Made by a program: the position numbers and the translations under genes. Positions 49,821 through 63,123 of a stretch of DNA of 64,000 nucleotides are shown piece after piece. Each line of letters begins with the position of its first letter. Positions within the stretch are counted from its first letter, which is position 1. The stretch lies in assembly GCA_000497125.2 (NCBI GenBank), contig CM035321.1, positions 194,001-258,000 of the forward strand. The letters run 5' to 3'. This DNA comes from Spironucleus salmonicida (taxonomy: Eukaryota > Fornicata > Diplomonadida > Hexamitidae). The notes beneath the pieces are model-generated. The model worked only from the letters and a program-made list of their open reading frames with translations. It did no database searches and was not told the origin of the DNA.

Positions 49821-51851
49821 TCAGAAACCCTCCATTAAAATTTTTTCAGACTCTTTCCATTTCTAGCTAATAAAATATAGGATATCATGAATTGAAGCTT
49901 CGTTCATGGCTATTAAACCAAAATTAAGTCCACAACTGACTATTTATTTATACAGCTTTAACTCAATAACCTATCCGTTCTATAGCTATCCATCAAACTA
50001 GGCTTTAAAATATCCTTTTTCCCCCATAGGTGCCATAATTTTACCATTTAGCATACCGCATGTTAAACTAGCAGATTAAAAATATTTAACATCTAACGTA
50101 TTAAAAAACATATATCTTATTAGACACCTTCTTTTATGTATTCTATAAGGCCATCCAGTTAATGTAATTCTTTCAAAAATGTTAAACTTTGCACTAAAAC
50201 ATCTAATTTTTCCAGAACCAACATAATTATCTTTGAATATTAATACAGGTGGAGCTTGCGTATGAATTGCACATAGAGATGAAGGGAATGAAATAGATAA
50301 TTCTGTTGTAGGAATTGTCTTATACAACCTTAGTAATTTACCTCTGAATGGTGAAACCTATTGATAAGGGGTTGGTAAAGTGAAAATTCTTCTAAACCCT
50401 ACTTATATAGTAAATTATTATGTCATTTCAATAATTTCTTTAGTGTAAAATGAGGTAATGTTAGCATGAGCAAGAGATATTTTTTATTCATGTTAAAGAG
50501 TGAAAATAATTGTCCTATTAACGAAATTCAATGATGTAAAATTTATTTATTGGTAAATTGGTAAATTATTTACCAATGTTTAATATTATTAATCATTTTA
50601 AAAGAAATTTGATAAAACTTAACGCTAATTTTATGAATAGTCAATAATCTCTTATGCATTAACTCGAATTATAACTTATTTTATAGTAGAAAAATAACAT
50701 TCATCATCCCCTGGTAATGATCTTGTCTCTTTTAATATCTATCTTTCTAACTAACCAGGTTACTGAATATGGTATAGTTGCTTAATGTCTAAAGTAGATT
50801 AGGACTAAAATGGAAAGGTTGATGTTCTAATACTTTTCATTGGTGCAAAACCTTCTAAAGTTGATCTAAGCTCCCGTCTGGGGTGTATTTCTACATCATC
50901 AGGTCTTTCTAATTTTTCTTCTAAAGTATCTCTAGTTTATGCCAATTTAAATTCGTAATCTTTTTCAATAGGTCCATCCGTGCATTCAATAATATCTGTT
51001 TATGAATAATCATCGCTTTCTTATAATTCATCATCATTTTAATATACCTAATTCATATCTTCAGGTTAAGCTTCATTGTCAATTATATTCGTCTAATGTC
51101 TAGCAGACAACATTTATATATATGGTGCAATCTCTATATCATCAATTTTAATAACTTAGAAATCACCTAGTGTTGTAACGTAACTAGCTCCTGTCCCTTT
51201 ACCTTACATGATAACTTTCAGAGAAAAATCTGTTTCATTAAGCTACTGAGCCTCAAGTATTCTCCCAACACCCCTAGGCTTCATCCAAGGCCCTCTAAAA
51301 TCTCCTTTTATTGTTTGGATATGTTTTGAAAGTGTTTCAATATCAAATAAAGATCCGTATATTACATTTTCAATAATCTTAGACTTTTAAATGACTGGAA
51401 CTTGTTATTATAATTATAGCTAAATAACATCTTCTTAATTGATTTTCCAATAGAGAACAGGATTTTAAAATTTCATTTAAAAATATTAATGTTTTAAAGG
51501 ATTGGGAATATCAATTATATCTGAAGTTATAATTATCAATATATTCAACGGAAAAATTTCATCTAGAGCAAATTTACCATGAAGATTAATCGGAACAATA
51601 ATAATTGGTCTAGAAGATAGTTTTATAATTTATTATAAATGGGCAATGAGCTAATCTGTTTGATACTCTATTTGATAACAACCAATTCCTACTAATAAAG
51701 GTGCGTTTTCTAATTGTTTATTTAATACATTCTATTGTTTTTATTGCTGTTTAACAATCTATTATTTTTATTATCTATTAATAGTATGCTACTTCATATT
51801 TTTAGTTTGTCTAATCTCTACAAAACCATATTTTTATTTCTGAAGATTCAT
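49821..51851 (-). CDS. TSR1: TSR1-like 40S ribosome biogenesis factor
   Basis: 676 residues in one frame from ATG 51851 to TGA 49821; yeast TSR1 is about 790, so some loops are short. The N-terminal part has the GTPase-like fold without P-loop residues. ASYVTTLGDFQVIKIDDIEI fits the AARP2CN region, and an acidic stretch follows. The C-terminal RIBIOP_C domain is clearest: VGFRRIFTLPTPYQQ, then APPVLIFKD, RITLTGWPYRIHKRR, IRYMFFNTLDVKYF and GYFKAQFDGQLQNGQV. TSR1 binds the cytoplasmic pre-40S particle and blocks early translation-factor access. BMS1 is the paralogue, but the length and lack of P-loop favour TSR1. Many TAA/TAG Gln codons fall at variable positions. Confidence 0.92.
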
Positions 51852-52576
51852 TCGGGAATGGATTATGAAGTGAAAATATATATAATAGTATATAATATTA
51901 CATAAACATTATTCTTGAAAATAATTGTTAATACTTAACATTTAGAAAAACGCTCATTGTATGATTCCACTTAACACATAACTGAATTCTGACATTATAG
52001 TAGAATAAACCTTGAAAAGTTGATATTAATTATAGATTTCTTTTAAGCAGTGATAAGAAATCAAATATTATATTGATTAATTAAAATATTGATGTTATTT
52101 TATCAAAATATTTAGATATATATAAAGCATATTATAATACCAATTTATGAAATAATTAAATTTTACATATTAAACTAAACTTCAGAAAAAGAAATTCATT
52201 CTGATGAAGTTGAATATATATTAAACATAAGAATACACAATAAAATAAAATGGAATTTCGTATTAGTAATTATAATAATACTGAAGCGGATAATGAATCC
52301 AAACATAAAATGCCCATTAATTGGTTATACTGATAGTCTTCTTACTATATAAACTTAATAAATATAAATAATATTTGTTAGTTATTTATTTTTATAAAAT
52401 AATAGGGTTCCTCTAAGATCCCAAATTATTAAATTAATAAAAACATTGAAAGAATGTAACAAATTAAAATATTCTGTATAAATATATAATAAGTATTTAT
52501 AAGTAGAATATGTATTTGAATATCTTCATAAATAATATGTGATAAATTATATAATAAAATTTTCTTTCCTTAAATC
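51852..52576. other. intergenic, AT-rich
   Basis: 725 bp between the divergent TSR1 and large surface-protein genes, the longest gap in the window. Very A+T-rich. A short frame near 52250-52340 starts with ATG but meets TGA after about 28 codons. I see no RNA gene, repeat or supported coding sequence; it presumably holds both promoters. Confidence 0.45.
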
Positions 52577-55500
52577 ATGCTATTAATTTTATCTGACTTA
52601 ATACTTTCTGGAACGACCTATAATTATACTATACCAGCTGGTGAGACAATTTAAATCTAGATAAAACATAGCAATACTAAGTATTTATTACAAGGAGTCC
52701 TTGAAACACCAGACTCAATCTAAATTACTGGGTACTTCTGTGGTAGCTCTCTAGATTTCAATACTTGTAAATAATCATCAAGTTCATAGTTTTTACGGAA
52801 TAATGCTAGAACAACACTAAATGGAGATGTAGGAGACTATGAAGTCCACATTAAAAATTTTGATAAAAAGACGGTTACAATATATTTTACGTATGATGAC
52901 TCTATATTTTTATTACCCAATTTTAATTATGATTCTTTGGATGATTAAACTTAATAGACCTTATTCAGAGTGCCAGTTTGCTCAGACACAGTAAAAATGT
53001 AAATTCTTACCGATGCTGACGAAAATAGTGTGTTTTATTCTTTTACATCTGGTGATCCAACTTAAAAGTTACCACTCAAAGACATCCAACCTCAATATCC
53101 AGGGTATTTGTATATTAAGGTTAATTAAACTAGTTTCTAGTTTTCAGTAGAATAATTCAGACGTTAACTAACTTAATTAGATTAAGGATATACAGATGTT
53201 ATATCAGCATTCTATGGATGTTAGCGCGTATTTTAGTTTGAAAGTGGTGTTAAAGGAACTAAACTAATTGGTACTGCGTCAGAAATTGATGATTTAAGCG
53301 ACTAACAAGTACAGCTATATTTTTTGAGCACATTTGATGGAAATAAATTCCCTAATGATAAATTCTATGATGCAAAAAGTTAGAATGGTATTCTTAGAGC
53401 TAAGTTTACTGTAGAAGACCCATTAGTTTCCATTATCTCATTACAAATGCCCTAAAGAATGCAATTTATTCCTCATAAAATTATTAGTAGCTAGGAAAAA
53501 CATTATTATCATTATTAACTTTTTTTAACATCAATTAATGATGCCTTGTTGCCTTGTTAAAGCTTGAATTTTAGCTTAAATTAGTAAAATTTAGTTGTTG
53601 CGATACCTTTTAAATTTTCTGATCAAGCATACGCAGTAACCGGAAGAGCAGAGTCAAATTATATAGTAAGAATGTCTGTGTTGAATGAGAATAACACAAA
53701 AGATACAACATTATCTTTTGGCCATGCCACTGTTTAAGATCAAAGTTTTAAAACATTATAATTATCTACCCCTGTTTTAAGTTATGAAAGCACTGCATTA
53801 CGCTCAGTTGATGCAGCATATTCTGGCGATTTATTCTTTGCTACTATAAATTGTAAGACTTAATGCAAGGGCTATGTAAAGGCAGAGCATTCATATTTGT
53901 TATAAGATAGAATACCTATAGTATTTAATCATTTAGAAACAGAGGGAGATCCAGAATTTTATTATGCCAATTATTACGCAGTTAAGGGAGTAGACTTTAT
54001 TGTCCAATAATATACAGAGTAAATTATCATCTATGCATCATTTACTGACTAATTGCCTAATCTTCAGACTAAAGATGTATAAAAATTTACTTGCTCGATT
54101 ATTTAAGATAAGTGTATAATAAATATTCTAAATGCATCTAACACACCTATTTTCTTTACAGTTTAGGCTAAAAATTCAATTATTTTAGTCGCTGCTCCAA
54201 TTGGTGAAAATATCAAGTAAATCTTCGATAGTTAAACATTTAATGATTCTATTTTATTTGGCGATGAGGCAGTTACTGGTAAAGAGTATGTTTATAAGCC
54301 TAACAGTTTATCATAAGAGGGAGAAATATTACCATAATAAGAACTATTATTCTCCTTAGAACTTAAGAATTATGATATTTTGGAATCACAAACTAACTTA
54401 AATTTAGTTGCCTATATCTCTAATTCCCCATGCCCAAATAGCTCTAACTACATTATAAAATTATCAGCTTTAGATGGATCGATAGAAAAATTAGACGACG
54501 AATCATTTATAATTGTTACACAAAATATCGCTCCATTATCATACCATAGGGTATTTTTTGTTACTGTTATTTGTGAAGGTATAGATTGTTCTGATTAAGC
54601 ATCCTCTATGAAAATTCTTAGATATAGTATTACAACATATCCATTATTTATGATACCCCCGTTAGAAAAGAATGGAGGCGAGGCAAGTATATTTCCTGTA
54701 AAGAATGGAATTACGACTTCCTATTTTACTATATCTCCAAATGGTTATTCTAATATTTAATTTATACCTTCTAATGAAAAATTATGTGCTAAATTAATTT
54801 ATAATTTGCACATTTGTTATGGAATATTGTAATCTAATTATGTGATTACCTAACAAGATAACTGTTTTGTCAAAAAAATAAGCTCCACAGAAACATATGA
54901 ATAACTGTTTGACCTTTTTAACTCTAGGCATTAAGCGGGACGAATTTTCATATAGTTATCGTTAGATCTTTCCGAGTTCACTGGTTCACTCAAAGTTATA
55001 CCTTATTGTTTCGCTAGAACTAATCTATATGAATTTTAACGTATTTTACCATCCAAAACATTATTAGTTACAAATATGACTAGACTATTTGGGAATATAC
55101 CATCATTAAGTAAAACATGTTCTAGTAATAACTCTCCTGGTGATCGCTTAGTTATATAGTCAAAAGGTTGTGATTTCTAAATTTGTATCACAGATGATAT
55201 TGCAAATTTATAATATGCTGAAAAATAGTGTTTGAATGATTTTAAATAAATACATTCTAATGATACATTTACAATTGATTATTAAAATTGGTAAAATATA
55301 TAGGCTGTGGGTAAACTTTAGGCACACACGAATATTATTGCCACTGTAGTGACTAGTTGCTAAGTAGAAATTACAATTAGAGGTCAAGCTGTTATTGATC
55401 CAAATGCTATAGGTAATATAAATTTCTTTACGTATGATCATTATTATGGAAATTAATATTTACATTCATATGCTATTAATACAAAATCTTTATCTAAAAT

Positions 55501-56722
55501 AAATTTAACATTACATTCAGGTCCATTTTGCAGTGATATATACTGTAGAAAGGATAAATTGCCTGACGAAATGTAGACAAACACTATTATTACTGCCATT
55601 TCCACTAAAAATATGCTTCCTTCATTAGATAATTCAGAGATCACCGTATATGATAAAGGTGTTTAGATGATTTAACTTTAAAATTTGTCAGGAGATTGGG
55701 TTTATATAACAGTAATATATAGATTTGGATTTTTGTTGTCTTAAAAGAACTTTAGAAGTTCAATGCCATATATAGTCAATTTATTACAAAACTATAATAT
55801 TTAAAATTTTATTGGATTTTAAGAAACTAAGTCTATTATTCATGACGGTTCAAGCAAATTCTATCCTATTGATCATTATTAGAGTAAGGTTTCCTATATA
55901 CCATCTTAATTAGTTATTTATCCATGTAAAGGTAGACCTGCAGTACTTATTGATCCATATGCACCTTAGTCATCTCCTCTAGTGAAAGATTATTAATAAT
56001 TGCTAGTTTAGACGTATGGACGGCCTATTTAATACATTTATTCATAAGAATAGTATGTTCAGATTCAATCCTTTGTTTCTGTATTTGATTATAATAGATA
56101 TGATCTACATAACAATACATTTACATCAAATGATACAAAAATGGAATATGAAGTTTATTTTGGTTCAACTGTTTAATAAATTAGGCCAGGAAATTAAGGA
56201 AAGCTTACTATAATTAAGTATGATAACTCTAATTAGGGGAGCATCACAATCCGTTTTTATCCCGCATCAACCTCTTATCAATAGGATGATTTAGCTTAAG
56301 TCAATTATTTAATGTATGCTATTCCTTATTCAGGAAGCATTGATGAGGAGAATGACTATTCCCCATATACTACTTGTGGTATTCGTAAAAAGGGATATCC
56401 AATTTATATTGAAGATGGCAAAGAATATATTTTATATGATGAAAAATAAGTAATAAAACAAGGATATATAGAAATTACTAGCAATTAAAATCTATTTCCA
56501 CTAACGTCTTAAGGTACGAATATATATGTTACAATATTAGTAGGTTAGGTAGCATATGAGGCTGTTTTAGGAAGTGGTGAAGTCATAGCACAGTCTAATT
56601 TAATTTACATTACCTTTGCAATAGTTATTGGAATTATTTTGGCTCTATTCTTGGTATTCTTTATTTTAGTCATCAGACTCAGAAAGTAATAACAGTCAGG
56701 ATATAAACATATTGCTTTGTGA
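52577..56722 (+). CDS. large type I membrane surface protein, 1381 aa
   Basis: One frame from ATG 52577 to TGA 56720-56722. The N-terminus is a signal-like hydrophobic stretch, then YNYTIPAGETIQIQIKH, which resembles the start of a pre-peptidase C-terminal (PPC) or similar beta-sandwich domain. Repeating beta-rich segments of ~150-200 residues with scattered Cys fill the ectodomain. Near the C-terminus a 25-residue membrane segment (IYITFAIVIGIILALFL) is followed by a short tail, RLRKQQQ then GYKHIAL, where YKHI is a Yxx-phi endocytic motif. It is probably a cell-surface or vacuolar protein. No protease or lectin active site is visible. Low Cys content sets it apart from the CxxC protein at 31.6-34.6 kb. 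Confidence 0.85.
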
Positions 56723-56795
56723 AAGAATTCATTTTAATTTATATACTGTTTTATGTTCAACATAATTTATATATTAAATATTAAATACTACTAAA

Positions 56796-57242
56796 ATGAA
56801 TGAATAAATTGATTATATTCTTCCAGATCTTCCTGATTTTATTCAGGTTACACCTGCAAGCAGAGTTCCATTCCACTAACCAAATTAGTCCAAATCCAAG
56901 AAAATCATAAAACCAATTAAAATCTCACATTACAGAATACAAACTTTTTTAGAACATGAAATTTCTATACATGATACTCCAGGGCCAGGTTCTTATACAA
57001 AGAGTATTTAAGGGCTAAAAAGGGTAACATAATCGGAGGCATTAAATAAAAATTCTTTTAAAATACCTGAAGAAGTTAATGATTTTCGACCATTTTATAA
57101 CACCACAAGTAGCTTTAAATATATTGCTACTAGATCATAAAGTCCATCTTTTCGTTAAACTGAGCGATTTAGTTAAGTGGTAGTTTATGGTCCTAAATCA
57201 GTATACAAAAAGTAAGAAATAAGTAAATTTTGTAATTGGTGA
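56796..57242 (+). CDS. SHIPPO/STPGR-repeat protein 2
   Basis: 148 residues from ATG 56796 to TGA 57240-57242, 73 bp after the large surface-protein gene. The signature HDTPGPGSYTKS lies near residue 65. The C-terminal half is basic and Ser-rich (ATRSQSPSFRQTERF). Like the protein at 36054-36491 it has a single recognisable PG-rich repeat and is likely a microtubule-associated flagellar or cortical protein. The two are similar only in the motif, so they are not a recent duplication. Confidence 0.78.
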
Positions 57243-57407
57243 ATTATTAGTTTATTTATTTAATTTTACATATACTGATTTAGAATATTAATAGAATAAT
57301 CAAATTTTCTTAGTAAATAATTTAATTTTTTGAAACTTAATATATCAAACTTATTTTATTTTTCTTATTAATAAAATAATATACATTATCTCATCAAATC
57401 ATAATTA

Positions 57408-59462
57408 ATGGACAAAATTATTAATAGTCTACCATTGGTTCCACAGGCATTGATCGATGCAAATTTCGATCATATTTAGTATTTAAATACTGTATTACAA
57501 CCAAATAAAGTAAATTAATCTCTCATAAATAATCTCATACTTGAAACAGAGGTTTAAATGTAGCAAATCACAGAATAAATGGAAGATATTGTTCTAAAAC
57601 CGTAGATTTAATTCAATTTAGGTGAAAATTCTCATTTTATTAGCGATATACATATAATTACAAGTGAAATTTCAAACGTAGAAAATGTTATTTCATAATT
57701 TGCAAACAACACATAATAACTGAATCTCGCCAAGCAAGAGTTAGATAATATTTAATTTATTGTTGAATGCTGCAATTAATTTCTTGATATTCAAGAATCA
57801 AGTAATCAGCAAATCCTCTATAAATTTCTTCTGTATCAAAAGTTATAAAATTTTAGCGATATTCCAGAGCTTTTCGAGAAATTAAAAGATTTTGAGGTTA
57901 AGATCGATAATATGTCAATTTAGAAAATTGATTAAGTAGATATATTTGAGTTCTGGGCTGAGGCATTTTCACGGGCAATGGAATAATTTAGTATAGGTAA
58001 GGAGTGTAAATTTTACGATTCTTTAATAAAATAGCTATTGTAGGCTAATTTTATTGAATTATTCAATGCTAATAAACTGGATAAACAATTCAGCCAGAAA
58101 GTCCTATTATTTTTCAAATTACATAAATAATACATGGACCAAATGGCACCAAAAATATCACTAGAACTACTTCCCAGCAGGGTTGAGTTTCTATTATTTA
58201 TGAATAAGTTTGCACAAAATGTTAGTAATTTATTTTACTATACTGAAAAGGAATTCATCTTAAAATATGATTTTTTTATACTGTTTATTTAGTCATTTAT
58301 GAAAATACTCAGTTAAAAAATTAGCAAAGATATTTAAAATTAAGATATTTTTGAGGTAATAGTTATTCTTTAATAATGTTAAGAAATTGAAGCATATTTG
58401 CTTTAGGAAAATGTGATTTAGAATGGTGATTTGATGGGAGAATTTCATTCAAAGCATTAATAAATATTAGAGTATATATAATCATAAGTATTAGAATCGT
58501 TAAAATAAAAATTTTCATTGCCAGTTTTGAATTTAGACTTTTCTAAATTTTCAAAACAATAATTATCAGCATACTATGATTAAGATTTCTATATAATCCA
58601 AAAGGAAAACTTAAATCATGTATTTGCGTTATTGTAGCTACTTCCATCTTAAAAAAGTATTAACAAAAATTTTATATCAACTATATCAAGTATTTTTTAG
58701 TAAGTAAACAACTTCGTTATTGGTCATTTAGACTTTAGGCATATTATTCCAATATAAATTCATAGATTTGTTAAAAGAACAGATTATGCTTAATTTAAAG
58801 ATTTAGTTGATGGAAAAGTTTCGTCAATAGTAAAATTTAAATGCTTGAATTCTGGTAGTTTGATATTAGTAGATTACTCTATGCAGGAGAATATTATTAA
58901 GTTCATGGTGCAACTACTAAAATTAAGTAAATTTAGTGTAATTTTCGTATAGAAATGTTCTGAATTGCTTAAAGGAAAGAATTTCGAAGGGTTAGTTTAA
59001 GGACTAGGGTCTGAGGATCTTATTGAGTTATGTCTGTTAAGTTTAATTAGTGGATAGTTTGTATCATCAGTTTTCATCGATAAAAACATTAAAAGTGCTA
59101 GATAAGTTATGTAAACTCAATTTACGTTTATACTAGATAAATTAAGATAATTTTATGATGAATTTGCTATAGATTCATTCTTTTAACTATCTAGTACCGT
59201 ACTCATAGAAAATACTGCTGCTGGATGTTTACTTCTCCTCCAAGATAGCTAATAAATTGAGCAATTTAGCGATGAAATTCGTTAGTTTTTTGACTAGAAC
59301 AACTTCTTGGAAAATGGTGCAGATATTTCGATTATAAACAAAATAATAAGTATAATGAAAATAAGGTAGCGTGTACTTGATAACGCTACTATTACTAGAG
59401 ATGAATTTATATCTATATTAGGTTAGGAAAGCGTTAGCTGGTACAATGAAATTTGTGGTTGA
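57408..59462 (+). CDS. helical vesicle-tether-like protein (Vps53-like)
   Basis: 684 residues from ATG 57408 to TGA 59460-59462. The protein is predicted all-helical by composition. Its N-terminal 170 residues resemble Vps53 of the GARP/EARP tether: an early helix pair, then QLNLAKQELDNIQFIVECCN, matching the family's K-x-LDxAKxxLTxxI pattern, and a following YKFLLYQKLQNFSDIPELF, matching the small-loop and IPxI region. The rest is a Leu/Gln/Phe-rich helical-bundle (CATCHR) arrangement. GARP tethers endosome-derived vesicles at the trans-Golgi. Assignment is tentative because similarity is structural rather than motif-based. The downstream gene follows closely. Confidence 0.6.
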
Positions 59463-59496
59463 TATGAATATTTTCAATTTCATTTTCACTCTATAA

Positions 59497-60291
59497 ATGA
59501 ACTTTAAGGCCGAAATCCTACAATATAAATATTATCTTTATAATCTTTTTTCTAACCTTCAAAATATTACCCCATAACCACATGCTTCCCATATACATGA
59601 TGGTATTTCACTAAAGATCATTAGTGAACTTCGCCAAATTAACGAGCTTTATCTGCTCATTGATAATACAAATTATCGTCCTAAAGTCACATAAAAATTT
59701 ATTCAAAGGTTTTAAAACTGTCTGAATTTTGATATATAGAAACCTTAGTTCTTAGATGTTTCATAGTTTGCTAATTCAGAAGAGGAACTATAAAATTTTA
59801 TCTAGTAGGCGAATTTTAATTAGTTAATCTTATTATATAATAAATATAACAAATTCCGTATAATAGAAAATCCTCTTGATTTTGAAACAGAATTTAAGTT
59901 TTCTACAGCAGAAAGTTTACGTTATTAACTGTAAACCACTTTTAAAAACTTTTTTAAACTTACGTTTGAACCATAGATTTCTGACAAAACTTCTTTATCA
60001 CAGTTTGCAAAAACTCCGACAGCCCAAATATTTCATTTACTGACTTCAAAAATATCTACAAAAAGAACTGGCTTAAAGACATTTTTAGATAGGAACACGG
60101 GATAGGTGATAAAATCTCATGAATACAAACTGGGTCAATTTTAAAAAAGTCAAAATTGTGAATTTTGTCGTAAAAAAATATATGGTATTGTGGCAATTGA
60201 GACACATTTTTACGACAAATATCATGTTGCTAATTTACAGAAAATGGGATTAAATTGGGAAGAAATGCGCGGCATTTGGAACATTAAATGA
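59497..60291 (+). CDS. hypothetical protein with C-terminal CxxC finger
   Basis: 264 residues from ATG 59497 to TGA 60289-60291. An in-frame ATG at 59464, one base after the previous stop, is an alternative start. The N-terminal two thirds are helical. Near the C-terminus CEFCRKKIYGIVAIE followed by HFYDKYHVANL resembles the final CxxC...H finger of Vps39/Vps8-type tethering proteins, but only one CxxC is present. Together with the preceding Vps53-like gene it may belong to membrane trafficking; this is inference. The tRNA-Leu gene on the other strand begins 10 bp after the stop. Confidence 0.6.
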
Positions 60292-60300
60292 AATAAAAAT

Positions 60301-60383
60301 ACCAACTGTGGGATTTGAACCCACGCGGAGTTAGCCCCCAGGAGATCTTGAGTCACCCGCCTTAACCACTCGGCCAAATTGGT
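60301..60383 (-). tRNA. tRNA-Leu (anticodon CAA)
   Basis: On the minus strand the 83-nt gene folds as a type II tRNA. The 7-bp acceptor stem pairs ACCAATT with AGTTGGT (one U-G). The D arm has GCC/GGC around GAGTGGTTAA, the anticodon loop is CTCAAGA, a long variable arm (GGGG/CTCC) follows, and the T arm is GTGGG-TTCAAAT-CCCAC. The CAA anticodon reads UUG Leu codons. No intron is present in the anticodon loop. The anticodon stem has one U-U mismatch. The B-box-like TTCAAAT and A-box-like TGGCCGAGTGG elements would serve RNA polymerase III. Confidence 0.95.
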
Positions 60384-60533
60384 ATAATAAATATTAAGTA
60401 ATTTTAATAAGCTTAGATATTTTAAAATACCTTGTCTTTTTGTGTAGGATAAATCTTTTCTTGCCATTTTCCGTATTTAGTAAAATGTTATATTTTATAT
60501 GTACTATAATAAACTATTTATATCTTCTTTAAA

Positions 60534-61535
60534 ATGGATTTAACATAGATATAAACTGTTGTATATAAAAATATGGTGACAATGTTAAAATAAGAACCAT
60601 GTGCATTATATAGTGATAATTATGAAGTTAAGTTTACATTTCAATAACTGCTGACGTAATAAGATAAAGATAATGTAATTTCAAAATTTCTTTAAAATAA
60701 CGTTAGCCTATCTTACTATTTATTTGACCAATATGAATAAAATGGATTCATTTTCAAATTTGATTATTATTTCTATACAATAATAAACTCAATTAGGAAA
60801 AATTTGTATATAAAAGATAATTAGTCCATTAATGATATAATTGACTAAGCATAGAAATACTGTAAAGACAATGCTACTATTTATTTTTAAAATAAAGAGT
60901 AATTTGTCTTTTAAGTGATAGCAGAATTAAGTAGAATAAAAAGCTATTATATTCCTATGCATTATGAGTATAAGAAGAATATGTTTAATCGTTTTTATGG
61001 TTCAATTATTTAAATAAAAGATCAATGGTATATAGTTGATATGAGTAAGTAGTATAACTAAAATCCATCAATATTAAACAGTCTCAAATCAGAGAAATAA
61101 TTACTTTCAAAAGAGGAGGCTTCGAATTATTTATTTGAATTTGCATATGAAATTTCAAGCACTCCTTTCAATACTTGCTAAATAAGTAGAAGCTAAATTC
61201 TTTATAATTCTATATCTGGTTATTCAATTACAAATTCTGCTGATGAGTCGGAAGCTTCATTGCTGCTTAAATCATTAAAGCCAAAAATATTTACAATCAA
61301 ATAGAAATAACCCGTACTACCTGAAATTAATTACACACCAAGATAATAATGCTATGATTTATTATCTAAGAGCGAAGCATATTAAACTTTGAAAGATCAG
61401 TAATTCAATTTTAAATAGTAGGATGATGAAAATTTGTTAGAAATATTACCAGATTAATCATAAATATTATCTACAAATTTAAACACACATTACACAAATA
61501 ATCTGATAAGTTGTATTAATAACATAGAGGAGTGA
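60534..61535 (+). CDS. hypothetical protein, 333 aa
   Basis: ATG 60534 to TGA 61533-61535, 150 bp beyond the tRNA start. The sequence is rich in Gln, Asn, Ser and Tyr. A central block, MHYEYKKNMFNRFYGSIIQ then QWYIVDMS, looks globular, with beta strands. The second half is low-complexity and probably disordered. No membrane segment, signal peptide or catalytic motif is seen, and I do not recognise a family. Confidence 0.7.
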
Positions 61536-61675
61536 TATTAATTTAGTTACAACATTATCTATATGGAGAGAATTAAGTCATCACCCTTTTAATAAATTTT
61601 CATAAAATTACTTTATCTAGGAATTATATTATTATATACATTTTATTATTAAATTTTATTACTGTTTTCCATCAA

Positions 61676-63070
61676 ATGACGAATACAAAAATGATCCTTT
61701 ATACTTTAATTATTACTTAGTCCTTATATACTATCACAGCGTTTATATTAAAGAGTTAAGATAAGTAATTAAGCTATACGTTAACCTCAGAATTAAGCAA
61801 GAAAAAAATTTCTATGGGCTATTTTTCTTTTACTAAATTCATAGATTATCATAGGAATTTTAATTATGTTTCAAAAAGAGTTATATTATCTAATATAATT
61901 ATTATCCCCGCCCAACTTCTATTTTTTCTTATAGCGCCTATTATGATGTATACAATATATATTTAATTTTTTAGTGATAGTAAAGATAATTCCTATACTT
62001 TCTAACTACCTCAAGGTAATTTATTTGTTATTATTATCACATTTTTTTAAGTTGCTCTGATACATGAACTTGGCCATTTTACTTTTGCAAAACTAACAGG
62101 AGCCGAAGTTTTAGGGTTTGGTATAGGATTTTAGTTTGGATTCCCATTCTTTTATGTTAAAATACCAACAGGCAACTTATTGAAATAATAGAAAAAGCCT
62201 ATTATGTATGGAGGTGTAATTTTTAACATATTATTTGCTGTTTTGTTTCTTTCCCTTTTATGGATTGTATCGCTATCATTAAAAAATGGGGTATCAACTG
62301 AATTAGGAGTATTCACATAAATTAATTAAAAAAATACTTACAATTTATAATAATATAAAGAAGCTATAAATGGTATGAAAGCTGAATTCTATAAATAAAA
62401 ATTTGTTCTAGACTAAGATAATTAATTTTAAAAGCCCATATATAGAAATGTTTTACCTAGTTTTGGAGCAATATCCATTAAAATAGATAGAACTGGAACC
62501 GATTTATCGACATCTGGATCGGATGTATTGCTTTTATAAACTGAATAGCATATTTAGAACCAATTTGTCAAAGTATTAAAACCAGTTGTTCCATATTAAG
62601 AAACTTTAGCTTTAATAGAGCTTTCGCTTAAGTCACCTATATTCTGTTAGTCTTCTTCTGATAAAGAACTTTGCCTCTTGCCACCCAAAATTGGTAATGA
62701 TATATAATTTTTTGTAAAAGTCGTGTTAAATGGAGAAGAACAAGTTATTACAACTTCTTTTTAATAATTAGAGAAATAGGAAGTATTAGATGGCGGTAAT
62801 GGTATCAAAACTGTGCGTGTGATATAGATAATAGCCTCTCTATTAATATTTTAGGCATAAGCATCATTAGGGCTGGCAGCATTTTCATTACTACCAATTC
62901 CAAAACAATCAGATGGTGCAATGATATTAGATGAGATTGAATAATTCTTTACTCGAAAAATTGGGATTTTTAGCTTCGTTGTAGGAGGGTTGTATAGAAG
63001 CTTATGCATACTCCTTTTTGTGTCTATGATTATTCTATTAGTTCTAAAAGGATTTGGTATAACACTATGA
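61676..63070 (+). CDS. site-2 protease (M50 intramembrane metalloprotease)
   Basis: 464 residues from ATG 61676 to TGA 63068-63070. The zinc motif HELGH starts at residue ~130 within a hydrophobic segment (FQVALIHELGHFTFA). The third ligand motif is around LLPIPKQSDGAMIL, with the DG Asp at ~413, matching the NxxPxxxxDG consensus of S2P with Asn replaced by Leu/Pro context. Hydrophobic stretches at the N-terminus, ~75-100, ~180-205 and the last 30 residues give 5-6 membrane spans. A ~170-residue soluble loop between the motifs is a PDZ-like position. S2P enzymes release membrane-tethered regulators at the Golgi. Giardia has a homologue used in encystation. Confidence 0.93.
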
Positions 63071-63123
63071 CATGATTATTATACTTATTATATTATACTT
63101 TTGATAATTTCTATTGTTTTAAA

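Noticed and set aside
49821-50426. A separate small gene of 201 codons starting at 50426
   Set aside because: The frame continues upstream without TGA to 51851 and the combined protein has the N- and C-terminal regions of TSR1 in the right order, so the internal ATG is not a separate start.
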